Source: CAIVAT01 sp964455285 (lineage in GTDB: Bacteria; Bacteroidota; Bacteroidia; Bacteroidales; FEN-979). Taken from it: a stretch of DNA of 64,000 nucleotides. Position 1 is the first letter of the stretch; every line of letters starts with the position of its first letter. A program made the translations under genes and the position numbers. Where the stretch lies: NCBI GenBank assembly GCA_964455285.1, contig CAYVVG010000010.1:1-64000 (forward strand). The letters are read 5' to 3'. Shown piece by piece: positions 61,434 to 64,000 of the stretch. The notes beneath the pieces were generated by a model. It was not told the origin of the DNA. It searched no databases and worked only from the letters and a program-made list of their open reading frames with translations.

Positions 61434-62408
61434 TTATAAGAACCGGGTGTTACGGTAAGTTTTCCTGAATTTATCCGTATCGATTTTAAAGCAATAATTC
61501 AGCAACACTTCGATTCCGCCGCTATGGTAACGGCGCATCGCCGACGTCCCCGCATCGTAAGCCACCCCAACACGGAGACCTTTGATGATCACCCCGGCCA
61601 GCACCGAAAGAGCATCCTGGTGACGATAGCTGAGCCCTCCGTAAAACTTGTTGTTGTAACTGACCAATGCGCCAGCAGTGATTTGCAGTACCGCCCCGTC
61701 GAAGAGGATCTGGGCCGACGGCAGCACCTCATAAGCCGGGTGGTTGGGCACGGTCCACTGATATCCGCCCTGAAGGTAAAAAGTCCGCCTCAACCGGTAG
61801 TTGGTCTTGCTCCCTTTCATCTGCAGGAGGTTCTCGCCCGAAAGGCCGATATAATATTTCTCGGGCACCGAGTAATACAGCCCCAGGGCCGCATCGATGA
61901 TCATGTCGGATTTCTTTCCTTCCAGCTGGCCCAGCACCGGATCCTGTTCATCGATCGGGTCAAATTTGGATGCGTCGTATCCAAGGTTCTGAAGGATACC
62001 CTGGATGCCGACCGCCAGATCGCCGCTGAGCGCCTCGGTACGGTAAGCGTACCCCAGTTTCACGATGGTGTTCTTGAATGCGCCGATCTGGTCCTGTGTG
62101 ACGGAACCGCCGAGGCCCCCGTGGATCTTCCTTATGGGTGCATCGAGCGAGATCAGGAAGGTTTGCGGTCCCGATTTGGTACCGTCGGCATCCTTCCATC
62201 CCATCCATTGCTGCCTCACCAGTCCGGTCACGTTGATCCCCGCGCTCCCCCCTGCAAATCCCGGATTGACCGCCATGTCGGCGAACATGTAGTGCGTAAT
62301 GAGGGTGGGCTGCTGGGAATAAAGTTCCCGGCTGCAGAACAAACCCAGCAGAAAAAGAATTATGTATCTGATTCTAAATATATTAGAAAAAGTCAGGCAA
62401 CGCAACAT
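61434..62408 (-). CDS. porP: PorP/SprF-family type IX secretion outer-membrane protein
   Basis: The 324-residue protein has signal peptide ending SRELYSQ, then QPTLITHYMFADMAVNPGFAGG, the PorP/SprF (TIGR03519) start motif, and beta-barrel strands to a C-terminal KIDTDKFRKTYRNTRFL. These proteins sit in the outer membrane and help anchor or route T9SS cargo. ATG 62408 starts the signal. It is the first gene of the T9SS run; no clear -7 element was found upstream. Confidence 0.92.
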   Translation of the reverse strand: MLRCLTFSNIFRIRYIILFLLGLFCSRELYSQQPTLITHYMFADMAVNPGFAGGSAGINVTGLVRQQWMGWKDADGTKSGPQTFLISLDAPIRKIHGGLGGSVTQDQIGAFKNTIVKLGYAYRTEALSGDLAVGIQGILQNLGYDASKFDPIDEQDPVLGQLEGKKSDMIIDAALGLYYSVPEKYYIGLSGENLLQMKGSKTNYRLRRTFYLQGGYQWTVPNHPAYEVLPSAQILFDGAVLQITAGALVSYNNKFYGGLSYRHQDALSVLAGVIIKGLRVGVAYDAGTSAMRRYHSGGIEVLLNYCFKIDTDKFRKTYRNTRFL

Positions 62409-62607
62409 CAACGACCTGTTGTCAGGTTTATTTAAAAAACGGGATAAAAGTACACCTTTTTTTGTTACGCCGGTCATCATGTGATCAATTTGCACCTGTT
62501 ATGCCGGGAGTGGCCTCCGCTTCCGTCCTGATCGGTTATACAGGGTTCATCCGATAAGGTTTCAGGCAATAACGCTCTTTTCGCCCTTTCATTGTGCCAT
62601 AATCAGG

Positions 62608-62615
62608 TATCTTTG
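62608..62615 (+). promoter_or_regulatory. -7 element (TATCTTTG) for the YitT-family gene
   Basis: TATCTTTG lies 27 bases before ATG 62643. The rest of the 234-bp gap after porP contains only a weak ACCTG-TTGT-CAGGT hairpin near 62412. Confidence 0.5.
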
Positions 62616-62642
62616 CCCTCCGAAACCCAAAACCTGCACACC

Positions 62643-63542
62643 ATGCCAGCCATGCTATTATTCCGGGAGAAGCCGTTTTCCACCAAATGGATCATCTCTT
62701 ACAGCCTCATCGTTGTCGGAGCCTTTATCCTGGCCGCCAGTTTTGTCCTGTTCATAACTCCTTACAAGATCGTACCAGGCGGAGTTTACGGGATTTCAAT
62801 TGTCCTGCATTACTTGTTCGGCACGCCGGTCGGATTGGTGGCCCTTTGTTTCGACATTCCCCTGACGCTCATCGGGATCCGTTTCCTTGGACCCCGGTTC
62901 GGGATGAAAACGGTCGTGGGTTTTTCGCTGACGGCCTTTTTTACTGACCTTCTGACCTGGCTGTGGGGATTTAAGCCGCTGGTGGAAGGCGATGCGCTCC
63001 TCTCGTCGATCTTCGGCGGCGTGGTCGCCGGTCTCGGGCTCGGCCTGATCTTCAAGTCGAAAGCGACTTCGGGAGGCAGTGACATCGTGGCCATGATCCT
63101 CGCCAAATATACCCGGATGCCGGTAGGGCTTCTGCTGATCTATGTCGATTCGGCCATCGTGCTGATCGGCCTGCTCGTATTCCGCGACTGGAAGATCCCT
63201 CTCTATTCGTGGATCGTGATCTACATCTGCGGAAAGGTGATCGACCTGGTGGTGGAAGGGGTCGGAAGCGATAAAAGCGTATTCATCATCTCCGAGAAGC
63301 ATGAGGAGATCCGCGACCGGATCATCAACAACCTCGACCGTGGCGGCACCTATCTCGACGGGAAAGGGATGTATAACAACGCAGAACGCCGCCTGATCTT
63401 CACTGTGGTGAATCGCCGGGAACTGGCCATCCTGGAAGCTTACATCCATGAGATCGACCCCAAAGCCTTTCTCACGGTGACCGATGCCTCTGAGATTCTC
63501 GGGGAAGGATTTAAATCGCTCAAAGAGAAGGTGACGGATTGA
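62643..63542 (+). CDS. YitT-family membrane protein (DUF161/DUF2179)
   Basis: The 299-residue protein has five to six membrane helices (about 15-205) with FITPYKIVPGGVYGISIVL and SKATSGGSDIVAMIL, then a C-terminal cytosolic DUF2179 domain (about 215-295; NNLDRGGTYLDGKGMYN, VVNRRELAILEAYIHEIDP). Function in this family is not established; transport has been suggested. ATG 62643 follows a -7 element. It converges on the RseP-like gene across nine bases. Confidence 0.9.
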   Translation: MPAMLLFREKPFSTKWIISYSLIVVGAFILAASFVLFITPYKIVPGGVYGISIVLHYLFGTPVGLVALCFDIPLTLIGIRFLGPRFGMKTVVGFSLTAFFTDLLTWLWGFKPLVEGDALLSSIFGGVVAGLGLGLIFKSKATSGGSDIVAMILAKYTRMPVGLLLIYVDSAIVLIGLLVFRDWKIPLYSWIVIYICGKVIDLVVEGVGSDKSVFIISEKHEEIRDRIINNLDRGGTYLDGKGMYNNAERRLIFTVVNRRELAILEAYIHEIDPKAFLTVTDASEILGEGFKSLKEKVTD

Positions 63543-63551
63543 TGAGGGGTA

Positions 63552-64000
63552 TTACCTGAACAGCCGGATAATATCCTGGGCATTGACGAAGAGCAGCAGT
63601 CCTAAAATGAAGACCATGCCGGCCACCTGCGAATATTCCATGAATTTATCGCTGGGTTTGTGCCGGAATATCATTTCGTAAAGAAGGAACATGGCATGCC
63701 CCCCGTCGAGGCCGGGAATGGGCAACAGGTTCATGAATGCCAGCACGATCGATAAAAAGGCGGTAAGCGACCAGAAGGCGGCCCAATCCCACGTTCCGGG
63801 AAATATCTTGCCGATGGTGATGAAACCTCCGAGCGATTCGTAACCCTTCTCCTGTGTAAAAACAAATTTGAAGGATTTCACATTTACCGCCACCTGGTCC
63901 CAGGCTTTAACCACCGCCGCGGGAATGGCTGCAAGCACCGAATATTCCTTCTCCTTCAAAGTAAAATAGGTCAACGGGCTGCGGGTGGCCACACCGATGA
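63552..64000 (-). CDS. rseP: RseP-type site-2 zinc metalloprotease, C-terminal part
   Basis: Only the last about 149 residues are in the window; the frame is open to the right edge, so the HExxH zinc helix and PDZ region lie outside. Visible is the third transmembrane part with FMNLLPIPGLDGGHAMFLLYE, the N-P-D-G-type zinc-ligand motif (LDG) of site-2 proteases, followed by a final membrane helix (VAGMVFILGLLLFV). RseP cleaves membrane-bound anti-sigma factors and leftover signal peptides. Confidence 0.88.
   Translation of the reverse strand, partial: IGVATRSPLTYFTLKEKEYSVLAAIPAAVVKAWDQVAVNVKSFKFVFTQEKGYESLGGFITIGKIFPGTWDWAAFWSLTAFLSIVLAFMNLLPIPGLDGGHAMFLLYEMIFRHKPSDKFMEYSQVAGMVFILGLLLFVNAQDIIRLFR

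Noticed and set aside
62409..62642. Small gene or regulatory RNA between porP and the YitT-family gene
   Set aside because: No convincing start, reading frame or strong structure other than a 5-bp hairpin and the YitT -7 element.
1..64000. Prophage, insertion sequence or defence island
   Set aside because: No transposase, integrase, phage structural, restriction or toxin-antitoxin-like product is encoded; gene content and composition look uniform and chromosomal.

Overview
The window is a gene-dense piece of a Bacteroidota chromosome, most likely order Bacteroidales or a close relative. GC content looks to be in the mid-50s by eye; it was not computed. Four signals support the assignment: the type IX secretion/gliding core porP-gldK-gldL-gldM-gldN; S46 dipeptidyl-peptidase, GH3-family and DUF4468 proteins; a HU(CCDC81-type)/SPOR protein; and at least a dozen intergenic copies of the Bacteroidota -7 promoter element TAnnTTTG just upstream of genes. 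KdsB, LptE and an HldE-type adenylyltransferase show an LPS-bearing Gram-negative envelope. I see no rRNA, tRNA, prophage, insertion sequence, CRISPR array or defence island, and no gene-free stretch longer than about 300 bases.

Layout: 1-5.5 kb holds the end of a TPR protein and a tightly coupled operon of a YfhO-type GT-C-like membrane protein, a DegT-type sugar aminotransferase, a left-handed beta-helix acyltransferase and a polyprenyl-phosphate-type GT2. Together these look like an amino-sugar envelope-glycosylation module. 5.5-9.2 kb (minus) holds an MFS transporter and an M1 aminopeptidase. 9.2-14.2 kb holds a NarL-type sensor kinase/regulator pair, a TorF-like outer-membrane porin, AmtB and a lone receiver protein. 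14.4-18.6 kb holds panC, panD, a flippase-like membrane protein, an HldE-type adenylyltransferase and radA. 18.6-25.8 kb holds xseB/xseA, a Nim-like flavoprotein, a small beta-barrel, PAP2 phosphatase, obgE, adk, hpt, purE and an O-methyltransferase.

25.8-31.1 kb (minus) is the methylmalonyl-CoA mutase operon (small and large subunits) followed by an M16 peptidase and the methyltransferase. 31.2-38.9 kb holds a TIGR01777 epimerase on the plus strand and a minus-strand run GH3, deoxynucleoside kinase, kdsB, HU-SPOR protein, trmB and S46 peptidase. 39-46.4 kb holds an orphan response regulator with a textbook promoter and terminator, yebC, an Ig-like lipoprotein, an ArsR regulator, adenine deaminase, rlmN and a DUF4468 protein. 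46.4-56.2 kb (minus) holds recG, pheT, a sigma-54 activator, lptE, a TPR-like protein, secG, groES and groEL. 56.3-62.4 kb is the T9SS operon. The window ends with a YitT-family protein and the C-terminal part of an RseP-type site-2 protease.

Most of the content is housekeeping with conserved Bacteroidota synteny. The most interesting items are the four-gene glycosylation module at the left edge, families of 7- and 8-bp tandem repeats confined to intergenic gaps, the porin/AmtB/two-component neighbourhood, and the orphan receiver-coiled-coil-HTH regulator.
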